Positions 45,081-56,743 of a stretch of 64,000 nt of DNA are shown here, one piece after another (positions within the stretch are counted from its first letter, which is position 1; every line of letters starts with the position of its first letter). This DNA comes from Pratylenchus scribneri (lineage: Eukaryota; Nematoda; Chromadorea; Rhabditida; Pratylenchidae): positions 310,001-374,000 of the forward strand of contig JAQSEB010000109.1 of NCBI GenBank assembly GCA_030063045.1. The letters are read 5' to 3'. Both the position numbers and the translations under genes were made by a program. The notes under the pieces were generated by a model that saw only the letters and a program-made list of their open reading frames with translations, was not told the origin of the DNA and searched no databases.

Positions 45081-46396
45081 AATTTAAAATTAAAACAAAT
45101 TCTGATTTGCAAAATTATAATCTGATTTATATTACTTTCACTGATTGTTGATTGTTTACTTGTTGTATTACGGCTAAAAGATTGGACCAAATTTCTTTAA
45201 CCGAGAGAATGAAAAGTTCCATTCTTGTTTTTTGACTTTTGAGCCAAATTGTATAGGTGCTATTTAAAATTGAAATTTTGGAGTTTACAGATTAATATTT
45301 TAAAAATGCATCAAATCTATTCATATTTAACATTTTTATAATTAAGTCAATCATGATAAATCAAATTTAATTATATTATAGAATAGGACAGAATCGGTTT
45401 ATGGGACCGAAATCGCTAATTTTTTACTCAAAAACCGTAATCGAAATTCGAAAAATGGCCAAAACCGATTAGGTCAATAATAATAACTTTTCGATTTGTC
45501 CCCCCCCCCCTTGAAGAATGGAAGTCCTTATATAGTTTAAAATTTCTCCCTGCCAATGCCAAAGCAAGAAGATTTAGGCTTGATGAAAAGGAAAATAATC
45601 AAAAAGAAGTTTGAATTATTTTGTTTGATTTTTTATTAAAAATTTAAATTTCCATTTCTACCACCCTTTTTTTCAAAAAAAACCGCTATAAATCAACTGA
45701 TCATAATATTTTTCTGGGATTCACAATTGGTTGAGAGGTCTTATTTTAAGTCAAATCATAGAGTCGTCATATAGTTTAATTCTGATTGAAATTTATCATG
45801 TTTTTTAATAAAAAAAAATCCATAAAATGACATTATATCATATATTTAAATTAAAATTAATCCTGGACTAAATTTTTTCCTTCTCATTTATTTCATAACA
45901 TTCGCAACACTGATAAACGGCGGCATAGAGTCGAAAACCGTGCACAACAGGCACCGAACAAGATTTGGTTGGATCTGCAATGCAAATTTGGATTGTATCA
46001 ATATTGCATTAGAGGGAATATATTTTGTTAATTGTTAGACAATAATTGTTACCTATCGGTTATTTGTCGTTGTGGCCACATTTGAATTTTTTTTTAAATT
46101 CTTATTTATTATTCATATTTTAAAACGATGAAAAAACTTGATTTTTAAGTTGGAATCTTAAACCAATTTTGAGTGTAAAGGGCAACACAGGAAGGGGTGA
46201 AAAAATATGACAATAGATATCAATAATATCCTATAATTTACGAATTAAATGTTGGACCAGATTTTACAGTCAATATTTTTTGGGTGATGGCGAAATTTTT
46301 AAAAGAAATTATAACTTTTTATAAAATGACCTTTTTTGTAATTCCCTTTAAAAGATCAATAACCAACTTAATAAGTGAATTAAATCATCCCATCCC

Positions 46397-46809
46397 GTCC
46401 GGGGTCAATTCCACAATAGACAAAAGACAGTGCCAATGTTGTCAATTCCACAATAGTGTCAATGTAGGCATTTTCGCCTTATAATAAATCAGAAACCGGT
46501 TTTAGACCCTACAAACCTTATAATATTTTGTAGATCTCATCGAGACACATCGATTGGTATATAATTTTTCATGGTTTGGACTAAAATTAAAGTGTTAGAC
46601 CATTTTTCGAGTTTTTGGTTTTAAACTCTTTTATTATGGGCCAAACCATAACAATTTATATATCAATCGATGCGTCTCGATGAGATCTACAAAATGGTAT
46701 AAGGTTTGTAGGGTCTAAAACCGGTTCTGATTTATTAGAAGTCGTAAAAACTCACATTGACCCTATTGTGGAATTGACCATATTGACCCTATTGTGGAAT
46801 TGACATAGC
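46397..46809. mobile_element. nested inverted-repeat element
   Basis: The outer arms contain GTCAATTCCACAATAG (left, twice) and CTATTGTGGAATTGAC (right, twice). Inside lies a second long palindrome (about 46488-46750) with arms AGAAACCGGTTTTAGACC and GGTCTAAAACCGGTTCTG-like. The whole is bounded by a 13-base direct repeat ATCATCCCATCCC (46384-46396 and 46810-46822), which may be a target duplication. The inner palindrome has relatives at 57691-57930 and about 61084-61345. Confidence 0.7.
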
Positions 46810-47575
46810 ATCATCCCATCCCATTATTTGAAAATTTTAATTCTACTTAAAGTTAATATCTTTTCTAGCGAGGGCAGAACTATTATATTTTTATAATTCC
46901 TCAATTATTCGATTATTTTTATAATTATTATATAATGAAACTGCGACGATTTTCCTATTCATTCCATCACTTATCCATAAAATAATTGTACTTCAATTAA
47001 TTTATTGAGTGAATAAATATTTTCCTAATTAAATTGGAATTTGCTATTTATCACTCTACTATTGAATTATACTCATCTAGGTCTATAGCTTTTTAATGGA
47101 ATTTTGGCATAAAAATTACTGTACTTTTAGTCCTTTATGGGGAAAATTTTTATTAATATTAAATGGTCATGGCCAAATACATTGGTCAAATTGTACCAAC
47201 AGTAAATGATTATGGCCAAATTGCACTAAAAGTGGATTATCATGTCCAAATTAACGATGCAAAATTATATAGGGAATGTCAACAAAATATATGAAAATTA
47301 TCATAATCATTAAAATTAAATCATACGTTTACATTTTTTTATTAAATCAAAAATTATAATTAGAATAGATAAGGAAATTTAGAAAATATTAAATATCAAA
47401 TTAATCGAGGTGAAAAGGACGGTTTAAATTTTATGTATGAATGATGGTGAAAATGTAGAGATCGAAGCAAAATATTATTTGACAAGCATTTTCAATTTTA
47501 TTGAGATCATGATCAATTTTTATGAGATCAGAGAAGAATATAGGGAATAATTTTAAAATTCAAAGTATTTCTTAA

Positions 47576-50500
47576 TTAGGCGATTGCTCCTTTATGAGTT
47601 AAGAATTCCATCAATGCTTCAATTTCCATATTGATGCTGGCTGTGGCTTTGCGAATTCTCTGTGCAATTTCATTGGTTTCCCCGTCGTCAAATGAGCGGC
47701 CGCAGAAACTGGCAACCATGGCTTGGGCGTGGGCATCATCACTAAATTTGTAAAGGGTAATATTTTTTGATACGCAAATTCTAATTTGTAAAAAAATTTT
47801 CGGAAAATCAAATTATGTACTTTTCCGTTATGAAACACCCTACTGAAAAATTATAACCACGTCCTGATACTTGATTTAATTTTGGCTGTAATCACGAATC
47901 TATTATCTTCATTATATAATATATAATATTATATTATATTGTTAAGATAAGGCCGATGCCGACTTTTACCAAGAAAAAATAGAGAGGAGTCCAAAGGTTT
48001 TCTGGTAGCAATAAAAATTTGTACATAGCCATAAATTGACAGTTCATGGAGCTGAATCGAATGGTACCATTTTTATTACTTTACTTCCAAATTCCAATAT
48101 AGGCAAGCTATGACCGAAAAGAAATATGTGTTTTGGTAGGGCATTTTATTCTTAATTTAATAATGGAATATTATCCAATAAAAGTTGTGTCATTTATTTC
48201 AGCTTTCCAAATTTTCTTTGTCAATTCACATTAATATGCTCATATCAAAAAAATATTAAAAATTACGCTTGGTTCTCCCTTAGATTTTCTTAGTAAAAGT
48301 CGGCATTGCCTTACCAAGAAATCTTGCCATGACGAAAATGATGTCGAATTCGTGAATAAGCACCGAAAATAGACTATTACGACATTTTCAGAATTTTTTG
48401 ATCGGTTGGTTCATAACGGTAAAATAATACCAAATTATGTATTCCAAATAATAGAAAATATTGGCAATGTTTGCTAGTTTCGTCAATTAGGCATACCTTG
48501 CAACGGAAATATTGCTGCCATTTTTGGCCCCTTTTGCTCCATCCGTTGAAGTGCCTCCACGCATAAGTAATTTATCCCTGAGTTCTACAAAAGAATTCAA
48601 ATTTTTTTTTATATTTATTTAAACCATGCATATCAATAAAAGATCGTCGCTTGCTTGGAGTTGAGCGAATTTTGTGAGGAGTCGCAGTCAAATCCAGCTA
48701 AAATTTAATAAAATTAATTTAAAATGGAAATCTATTAGTTTGCCCCAAAGAAGAATTAATTTACCCAAATTTTTCGTGTCAAAAAATAATAATTTGTTGA
48801 GGCCATATAATTTGGCCAAATCAGAATTCTTTAGGATTCTCTAAACGCTAGCCCCTTCCCATCCTGTTGCCCTGAATCTAACCCTGACTGAGTCCTAATA
48901 CCTAGTTATTTCCAAGATATATGACCTCAAAAATATAATATTTTTCGACATAAAACAATTAGGGTAAATTAATTCATTTAAAATTTGAATATTTAAAATT
49001 AAAATTTTATTACCTGTTTGAGTGCATCATTTAGTTCATTGCATTTGCCTCGAATTCTTTTAAATTTTATTAAATAAATTCCTTATTAAAATATGCTAAT
49101 TTTTACTCGGTATAATGAAGAATTGTATTCTTGACAATTTCATGGATTTCCGCAACCCAGAATTTCATTGAAAGCCCAAGTGCCCTGCGGCATTCATTGA
49201 TGAAGGCCTGCGATTGAGCTACGGCACGGTCCAAATTGTGATTGCCCCAGAGCTTAAATAAATAATTATTTCATGTAAATCATAAATTTTTTTTCTAAAA
49301 TTTTTATTTTTAATGTTAAAGCTGATAAAATATGGAAAAAAATATTAATAATTTTAGAATAATAAAATTATAAAAAATTCAATGTCTTTTTTTGCCTGCA
49401 AATATTCTCCCTTATGCTCAGGATGCGGAGCCCAATCCATTACGGCACTCCAATCCTTCATCAACAACGGTTCCACTTTGATGCCCGCTTGCAACATAGA
49501 CAGAATGCCCTGTTTTGTGTACAGGTCACCTCGGACCAAATGCGGATAACTGAAAATAAATAAAAAATTTAATAATTTTTGAATAATTTTATAGATAGAT
49601 TGTTTAAAAAATTGGAATATTCAAATAAAAATATAAAGCCTTACAGAAATTTGACGGTCATTCTGACGTCCACTCTGCTCAATTCTTTCCGCACTTTGGA
49701 GAGCAATAGGCCGAGTAATTTTGCGCAGGCTGAAAACAACAATTTATTTTATTTCAACAATATTCCCCAATTTACCTTTGTTCGATTTACATTCATCCAC
49801 AACTTCGCATTTTGGTTCGCAAGCTTGATGAAAACATGGACTTTTGGAGACGAAAATCACAATTTCGTACAAATCCACCTAAGAAAAAATTTTTTTAATA
49901 TTTTAAATATTTGATAATTTATAATTTATTTTTTAGTGAAAATTTTTTCTTAATTTTAGCCAATAAAATATATTTAAATTTTTTGGTATATTTTTTTTAT
50001 TTCTAAAAAAAAATGAAAGATAAATTTGTGAAATATGACAGTATTATTTTATCTAATTTTTAAAAAGAAAATTATTTTAAAATTTTTTAGATTTTAATTT
50101 ATTAAAATAAAAATATTATAAAATATATTCATAAAATTTTTGTACTTTACTTTATATTTGGAGATTAAATCATAGATGGAGGCGACCAACTGTTCCTCCA
50201 CATGCGGTTCACTTTTTGATTCATGGTAGAAATCCCCTCGATAAATGTAGTCATCGCCAATTAGCGTCACAATTAGGCCACTGAAAACCAAATTTCTAAT
50301 TATTAAAAATCTTCACACTCAATGAAAAATTTAAATGAAAGAAATAAATTCAAATTTTGGGAAAAAGACGGCAGAAATATTGAGAAAATCTGAAAATATT
50401 TTTATTAAATATGCTTTTGTATGTTTTATATAAATTAAATTTTTTAAAATTTATTTTGAGATTTAATTTTAAATATTTATTTAAAAAAAAGGAATAATTA

Positions 50501-53375
50501 GTTCAAAATTAACCTGCTGTCCTGCTTATGCTCAAGAAAACAATTCTGGACATGTTTTGGCACATGAAATTTGGATGCCCCATTCGAGCAATCTCCACCG
50601 CATTTACAGCTAAAAAAGAAATTTTTAAATAATTAATAAAAATAATATGAATTTAAATTAACCTGCTCGAACAAAATTCATAGACCCCACGGCATTGGCA
50701 TTCCTTTTTGCCGCATTGTTTCTTCCCTTTGGCACATTGGCATCTGGGAAAAATATTTAAAATGAATAATTTTTTAACATAATTTTCATTTAAAATAATT
50801 TTTGAATTACCCTTGAGCCGGTTTTTTCACTTTGATCGCCCGTTTCGGTGGCTCCTTATTCTTGCAAATTTGTTTACAATTGCAAAACTGAAAAAAATAT
50901 ATGAAATTATTATTTATAAATTAAATAAATTAATATTAAATATTTGGAATTAGAATACTAATTTTTAAACATAGTTTTTATTTTTAAAATATTAAAAAAA
51001 TTAATTTTTAAAAATGTAGTAAAATTAATTCTCTTTCCATAAGCCCTTGACTTCGTGGCTTTTAAAATTTAAATTCAATCAAAAAATTGAATTTGCCCGT
51101 TGGGCATGAGCAAAAATATTATTACTACAGTTGATCCCTTTAGTAAGATTTAATAAGATTTACGTTTGAGCAGGATTCTTTGATCCGAAGGCAATCGCAT
51201 CGTTCCGCTTTGGTGCAAACATTTTTGGCCGGTTTCGTTGGATCCGCCTCACAAGAGCACTAAAATGATTAATATGAATATTTTTAAATATTTTATAAAA
51301 TATTTCCAAAGAAATAAAAAACTAAATTTTTTTATATTGTCAATTTAATATTTTTAATACCTTGCAAATAGCTTGATTCAAGCAATCGCCACGATATTTT
51401 ATGTGCTCGCAGCGTTCGTCGCACATTCGGCGCATGGCAAAGCAAGGGCAAGAGTCGGAGCTGCATCGATTTTGCTGTAGAAAAATAATAAATTTATTTA
51501 AAAAATGTTAAATATCACCGCCATTGGGCAATCGCAGCAAGCTGGCGGGTCGGTTGTAACCGCATGGGACACTGCAAAAAATTTTTAAATTATTTTTTTT
51601 TATTTTTAAATTTTATTTATTTGTTTACTTGAATTCATGCCCTGATGAATTGGAGGACCGCCTTGGGGTGAAGACATTCCCAGCGTGAGGGTCGAAGTCA
51701 AATGTGAAGGATTCTACAGAATAGAAAATTATTTTTTATTAAAATATTTAATTTTTAAAATTAATAAAAAAATAAATTTAATTCTTAAATATTTTTGCCT
51801 CACTTGATGATGATAATGATGTGCCGGTGGGGTAGGGACAAGTATCAAAGAAGAGGAAAGATGATGAGTTCGATGCCCAACAAGACTAGTTGCCGCCGAT
51901 ACGTCAACACTGCTGCTTAAATTAATGGGAATCTATAATTAATTTACTGCAAAAAACATATAAAACCAAAATAATTATAATGGTTTAATTTTTTCCTAAA
52001 TTCACAAATCATACACCATTGAAAGAGCTAGTCAAAATGTATATAATTTCAATGGTAGGTATATAATTTGTTATTGTTTAGTCAAAAATTAATGGTATAA
52101 AACGGTTTAAACTGATTTTGTTTAGAGTGTAAAGTAAGTTAGAATTGGTTTAACCAATCAAACCATAATCAAAGTCTTGTAGAAATCAATCGATATAAAA
52201 TTTTTACGTAGAGGAAAAAATTCTGAACAGTTCTTTCCTTTCAAAATTAAATAAAATCAAAGTCAAAATTTTTATTTATTAGAAAATATTAATAAAAAAA
52301 TAATTTTTTATGCCAAGATCTAAGCTTTTAATTCTTTCCGAAACAGAAATTTAGAAACCTGCAAACTGATTGAGCGTCAGCAGCCGATAATGGGCCAATA
52401 CTGGAATATATCAGTGAGCCAGTTCCAGTGTGGGAACCAATTGTTGCGGTGCCACCAACATTTCCAACACCAGCAGCACTGTAAGGTTGTGATGAATTAC
52501 GCCAATAGGAATTGTAGCTGTAAAAAAAGAATATTTTACAAAATTTATGATTGCTTTTTTCTATTTATTTAATTCATTTAAAAATATTTTGTGCTCATTT
52601 ATCCATAAAAATATAATAAAAATAGTTAGTATTTAATGCGGAGAAAAAACACAGGCAAATATCAAAAAGAATAATGGAAATGCTGAAAGATTTTAAAGAT
52701 TCGGAAGTTTTTCTCATAATTAGGCTAATAAATTTTTTATCAATAAATAGAGCTTGTCAATCTCATTGAAAAGTATTGAATTGTTTTGGTTAAAAATAAG
52801 ACGGTATTAAAAGTTTTAAACTAATTTTCGTTTTTGGTTCAAAATTGAGATGGGATTAGTTTAAGTTATTCCAAAACATAATCAAATAATACATCTTGTG
52901 AGATCTATCGACTAATTTATAAAATCTCTGAATATTTTTCCATAAAAATAGGTATATAAAACGTTAATTAATTTCAAAATAATCAGTACCAATCAAAATT
53001 GTGCTGATAGCATTGATGATGCTGGGGATGCCTTGTGGGTTGATGTGTTGAAGCGGCCGCCGCTCCTGCGTTAGGTGGACCAGTGGAAACGGAACGAGGA
53101 TGCGCTACAGGCTTTTGGGGTGAACCAAAATCGACAACAGCGCCTAATAGAAAATTGTTACTTTCTCATTTTTGTGAGGAATAAAGAGTCGTTTTTATTA
53201 TTTAAATTTTATAATCCAATTTTATTAAAAAATCACCGGTTGAACTTTTGTCTGCTGTTGCTGTATTATTGCCGTTTTTATTATTGTTTCGGCTGTCGGC
53301 GCCGTTAGTCGTATGTGGATGATGTTGGGAAGAAGGCTGATGAGTGCTGGAGCCTCGTCTTTTTTCCCACTTTAG
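47576..53375 (-). CDS. CXC-domain / AID-APOBEC-like cytidine deaminase fusion protein, 20 exons (first exon uncertain)
   Basis: Exons: 53237-53375, 52990-53143, 52359-52517, 51804-51915, 51629-51713, 51519-51571, 51361-51474, 51164-51259, 50811-50887, 50663-50743, 50514-50609, 50151-50280, 49776-49878, 49645-49729, 49396-49549, 49107-49252, 49014-49056, 48625-48697, 48497-48584 and 47576-47741. They give 717 residues with every phase matching. Residues 1-225 are His/Ser/Asn-rich. About 228-385 hold three Cys-rich modules of the CXC type (for example C-x-C...C-x4-C-P-C-F-A-x4-C), which bind zinc and often DNA in LIN-54/tesmin, E(z) and MSL2. Next comes a deaminase: H415-V-E417, then 28 residues, then S-P446-C447-x4-C452, and QGILSMLQAGIKVEPLLMKD (508-527) matching the AID/APOBEC GL..L..AGV...(M)..(K)D segment. 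Predicted role: cytidine deamination on nucleic acid. The start lies in an unseen exon; 54222-54353 is a candidate. Intron 15 has a GC donor; intron 19 holds a MITE. Confidence 0.82.
47819..48431. mobile_element. larger hAT-type MITE in the last intron of the deaminase gene
   Basis: The left end TACTTTTCCGTTATGAAACA and the right end GGTTCATAACGGTAAAATAA(TACC) are related to the 202-bp MITE at 23912. Internal words match too: AAAATGATGTC...AATAAGCACC in one is found reverse-complemented in the other. An 8-base target duplication AAATTATG flanks it (47811-47818 and 48432-48439). It also contains an internal inverted pair around GCCGACTTTTAC/GTAAAAGTCGGC. The copy is 613 bases and more decayed. 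Confidence 0.8.
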
Positions 53376-56300
53376 CTGGAAAATTTACAAGATTAAAAAA
53401 TTAAATTTTATGTGATTAATAAAAAATTAATTTAAAAAAATTAGTAATTAGTAATTAATAAATTGGAGATGAAGTAATTTAGAAATAAATATATTTTTCC
53501 GGAATTTTTTTTCTGTTTTGATTCTATTAACAACTAATAAAATCGGTGTAATTTTTAAGGGAATTTTGTTCAAGCGAAATACACTTGTAAGTTAACATTA
53601 ATATTTTCCACAGAGAGGAATTGCTTCTTTTTTTTATCCGGAGGGGATATGCTTTTTTAAGGGAACTTTGAGAAGTATGCAGAAAATTAGATTTATGATA
53701 TAGACAAAAATATGCTTTAATTATTTTTTGTTTTATTTTCCGGAAAACAGCATGTGATTTTTTAGCTAATTTGTTATCTATATTTTTGGCCTAAAAAGGA
53801 TTGAATATTTTTTTTAGGTTGACAGCAATTTTGACCACCCTAAGAAATGAGAAAGCATAAAGGTTTTTTGGATATTGTGTACAAAATAAATCCATTTTTA
53901 ATGCATAGCAAATGATGCGGAAATAATAGGAAGGGATAATAATATTGGAATTAATTTTTTGGAATCTTTGTTATTTTAATAATAGTAATAAAGAGATTAT
54001 TTTCTTTATTAGGCTTTACTAACAATTTGATTCACTTAAGATTAAAATTTTGAGTAATGAAAAAATTGCGAATATTTATTAATGAAAAGAAAAGGCAATT
54101 TAAAGAATGAATTCAATTTTTATACAAATCCCAAGGGAAAACACGAAGAAATTAATTCCGCGCGCCATTGAATGGGAGGCACATTTTTATGGCCACAAAT
54201 TAATTACATATTATTCCTAACACCCCACATCGATTCCCCACCCTCAGTCAGTCTGTTTGGCCTTTGGGGCCAACGCTTAAAGCCATTCTCTCCGAAGGGA
54301 GGCGAAGGCCAATAACAACCGCCGTTGCCGCCGCCGCCGCTTATTATCGACATTGCCACATTGACTATGTTTTGGTTGGCCAAGGGGAAGTGAGGGAGGC
54401 GAGGCAAAGCATTGAATGGGGAGGGGAGAATAGAAGGAAAGAGCAAAGAGTCTATAGATATAGAGCAGCTAATGGAAGCGGGGCCCCGGCGGGAGTCTCG
54501 CCTCCTTCCCCTCACAATCTATTCCTCTGAATTGGTGTCGGGGCCAACTTGACGCAATTAAAAGTTATCAAGGAATGAACCAATTTTAATGATTTTAATA
54601 TTAAAAAGAATAGACTTTTGGCTAGCCAATAATATTAATTTTATTTAATTTGATTTAAAATTGAGAAAGTTATGTGCAAAAAGCACCGAATTTGCTAATC
54701 CAATATTAAAAACATTTTAAAATGTTTTTTGGTCCTACTTCCATCAATTCTAAACCAATTTAAATAAAATTAATATCATTTTATAGCCAACTATCTGCTC
54801 TTTAATTTGATTAAAAAATCATCAAAATTGGTTCAGTTCTTGATGAGTTATAATAAACGGCGCCAAGTTGGGGCTTATCCCTGTGAGGAGAAAGGAAAGG
54901 AAAGAGGGGACGATATAGCAGAGCAAATGGAAAAGAAAGCCCCGCGGGGAGTCTCGCCCTCTTCCTTTCACTCAATTCATTGCCTTGCAGGGCGAGAATC
55001 GAGAATAGAGAGAGCCAAGCACAGAGCAGATGGACAAAGCCCACAGTTTGCATTTTGCATGGAGTATTGGCCCACCGAATGGTGGTGGTGCCGACGGGAT
55101 TGGAAAAGAAGACTAAAATAGTTAAGGGACTTGGATTTAGAGGCCAATGCCGCATTGTGTCCAAACAAAAATAGAAAAGGGGGGAATGTGGGCACATTGA
55201 ATGTGCGATGGCACACACACAAACAAATTATGGGGTTCATTGTGTGTTTTATGCGCTGACCGACTGAATTAGAATGGGTTCATTTTAAAAATGTGCAAGA
55301 ATCGAAGAATATTTTTGACTTGTAATATTTCGGTTTTTGGAAATTATTTAATTGAAATAATTTGGAAAATGAATTAAAATAAATAATAATTAATTTTCAA
55401 TAAATATATTGGAATTAATAGCAAAATAATTATAATGGTTTAATTTAAGGATTTTTCCTATATTCACAGAACATATATCCCTTTCAAGAACTATTGTTAT
55501 GTTATTATAAATGCCATATTTTAATCAAAATAAAAGTATATTAAACAATTTAAAATTGAAACCCATTTTGTTTTTGGTTTAAAAAGTAGATTGAAATGGA
55601 CATTAAATAATGTAAACCTATTTCATATTGCTATAAAATATGTAGAACTGGTTAAGCCAAAACAAACCAGTAAAATCATTTCTTCATTTTCAATAATTTT
55701 TCATCAAATAAAAGATATTTCCCAAAAAAATTAGAAGTAAAATTTACTTTTTTTTGCAAACTTATTAATATAGGTCAGTCGGTCAAAGCTCAAAGGCTAT
55801 GCAAATGTTTAGGCGGGAAGTCCTAAATGAGGATAAAAGCGGGGAAATGTGCGGGGAAAGTAGCATAAGAAAAGTGGCAATTTGAGAAGATTTGTGCGAG
55901 GACTGCAGTGATGACTGCTTTGGCTGATGAGTCCTCATTGAAGTGGCCTCAAAGGAGGATGGATGGGATTGAGGAGCGCAGATTTTCCGTGCCGACAGCC
56001 ACTGGCTCTCTGGGTTAAAGAATAGGACACACTCTAATGAAAATGGCAACTCAAATGAGGAAATGGTCTAAATCCATCCACAACAACATAGAAAGTTTTG
56101 GATTTGGAAGTGAAATAATTTTATTCATTAAAAAGACGCTCAAATGATGAAAAAGCCAAAATTACGGATCTGATTTTTAATTCGCAAAAATTACAAAATA
56201 AATGCTATTTTGTGAAATTTGCTAAAATATCGTGTAAGAATCTTAAGATAAGATAAAAAATAATTTTTGAATTTTTATTACATTTTTACAATGAAATTTT

Positions 56301-56743
56301 TTATTTTAAAAAGTTTCAAAATTGTAATGAGAAAAAGGTCAAAAAATTATTTCAAATGTATGAAATAAATGCTGAAAAAATTATTTATATGTTTTTTTCA
56401 TCAAATCTGATAAATATGGAAAAATAAGTTAAAAAAAACCCAAAAATCTCCAGAATTCGTTTTATACCTAATAAAGCATAAAGTCCTTAAGCAATGAATG
56501 AGTGAGGAAAGATTGATTGTTTATGCATGGACCTGAGGCGACTCTATTCTGACAATGAAAACGGCAAAACAGAAGGGGGAATGGGTACTCGAGGAAACCG
56601 GATTCATTTTTGAATAAAGGCTTATAGTTTTATGTAGTTATAGAGTGAAACAAAAATGACCATTGGTCATTGGATTTTGTGTGCAAATAATTAATTAAAT
56701 TGGTAATATAAAACTTATTTTAGCCATGTATCGAAGTGCATAA
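53376..56743. other. upstream region of the deaminase gene with GC-richer blocks
   Basis: 53376-54120 is AT-rich. At 54222-54353 on minus a frame starting ATG codes for 44 residues (MSIISGGGGNGG...) and ends at a possible GT donor in phase 0 with the first assigned deaminase exon, so it may be the first coding exon. Two GC-richer blocks (54200-54540 and 54850-55240) share words such as GGGAGTCTCGCC. ORFs at 55783-56049 and 54807-55240 show nothing recognisable. Confidence 0.45.

Larger units (their letters stand above)
44038..47575. other. repeat-rich intergenic region
   Basis: It holds an 89-bp tandem array (44735-45080), one stray minisatellite unit, a C9-10 tract at about 45500, and nested inverted repeats (46397-46809). 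A minus-strand segment at about 45896-45972 could be a terminal exon (it would end with a QCCECYEINEKEKI-like tail), but no upstream exon joins in frame. Confidence 0.5.

Noticed and set aside
45896..45975. Possible Cys-containing terminal exon (QCCECYE)
   Set aside because: All three frames are open to different extents and no upstream exon could be joined in phase.
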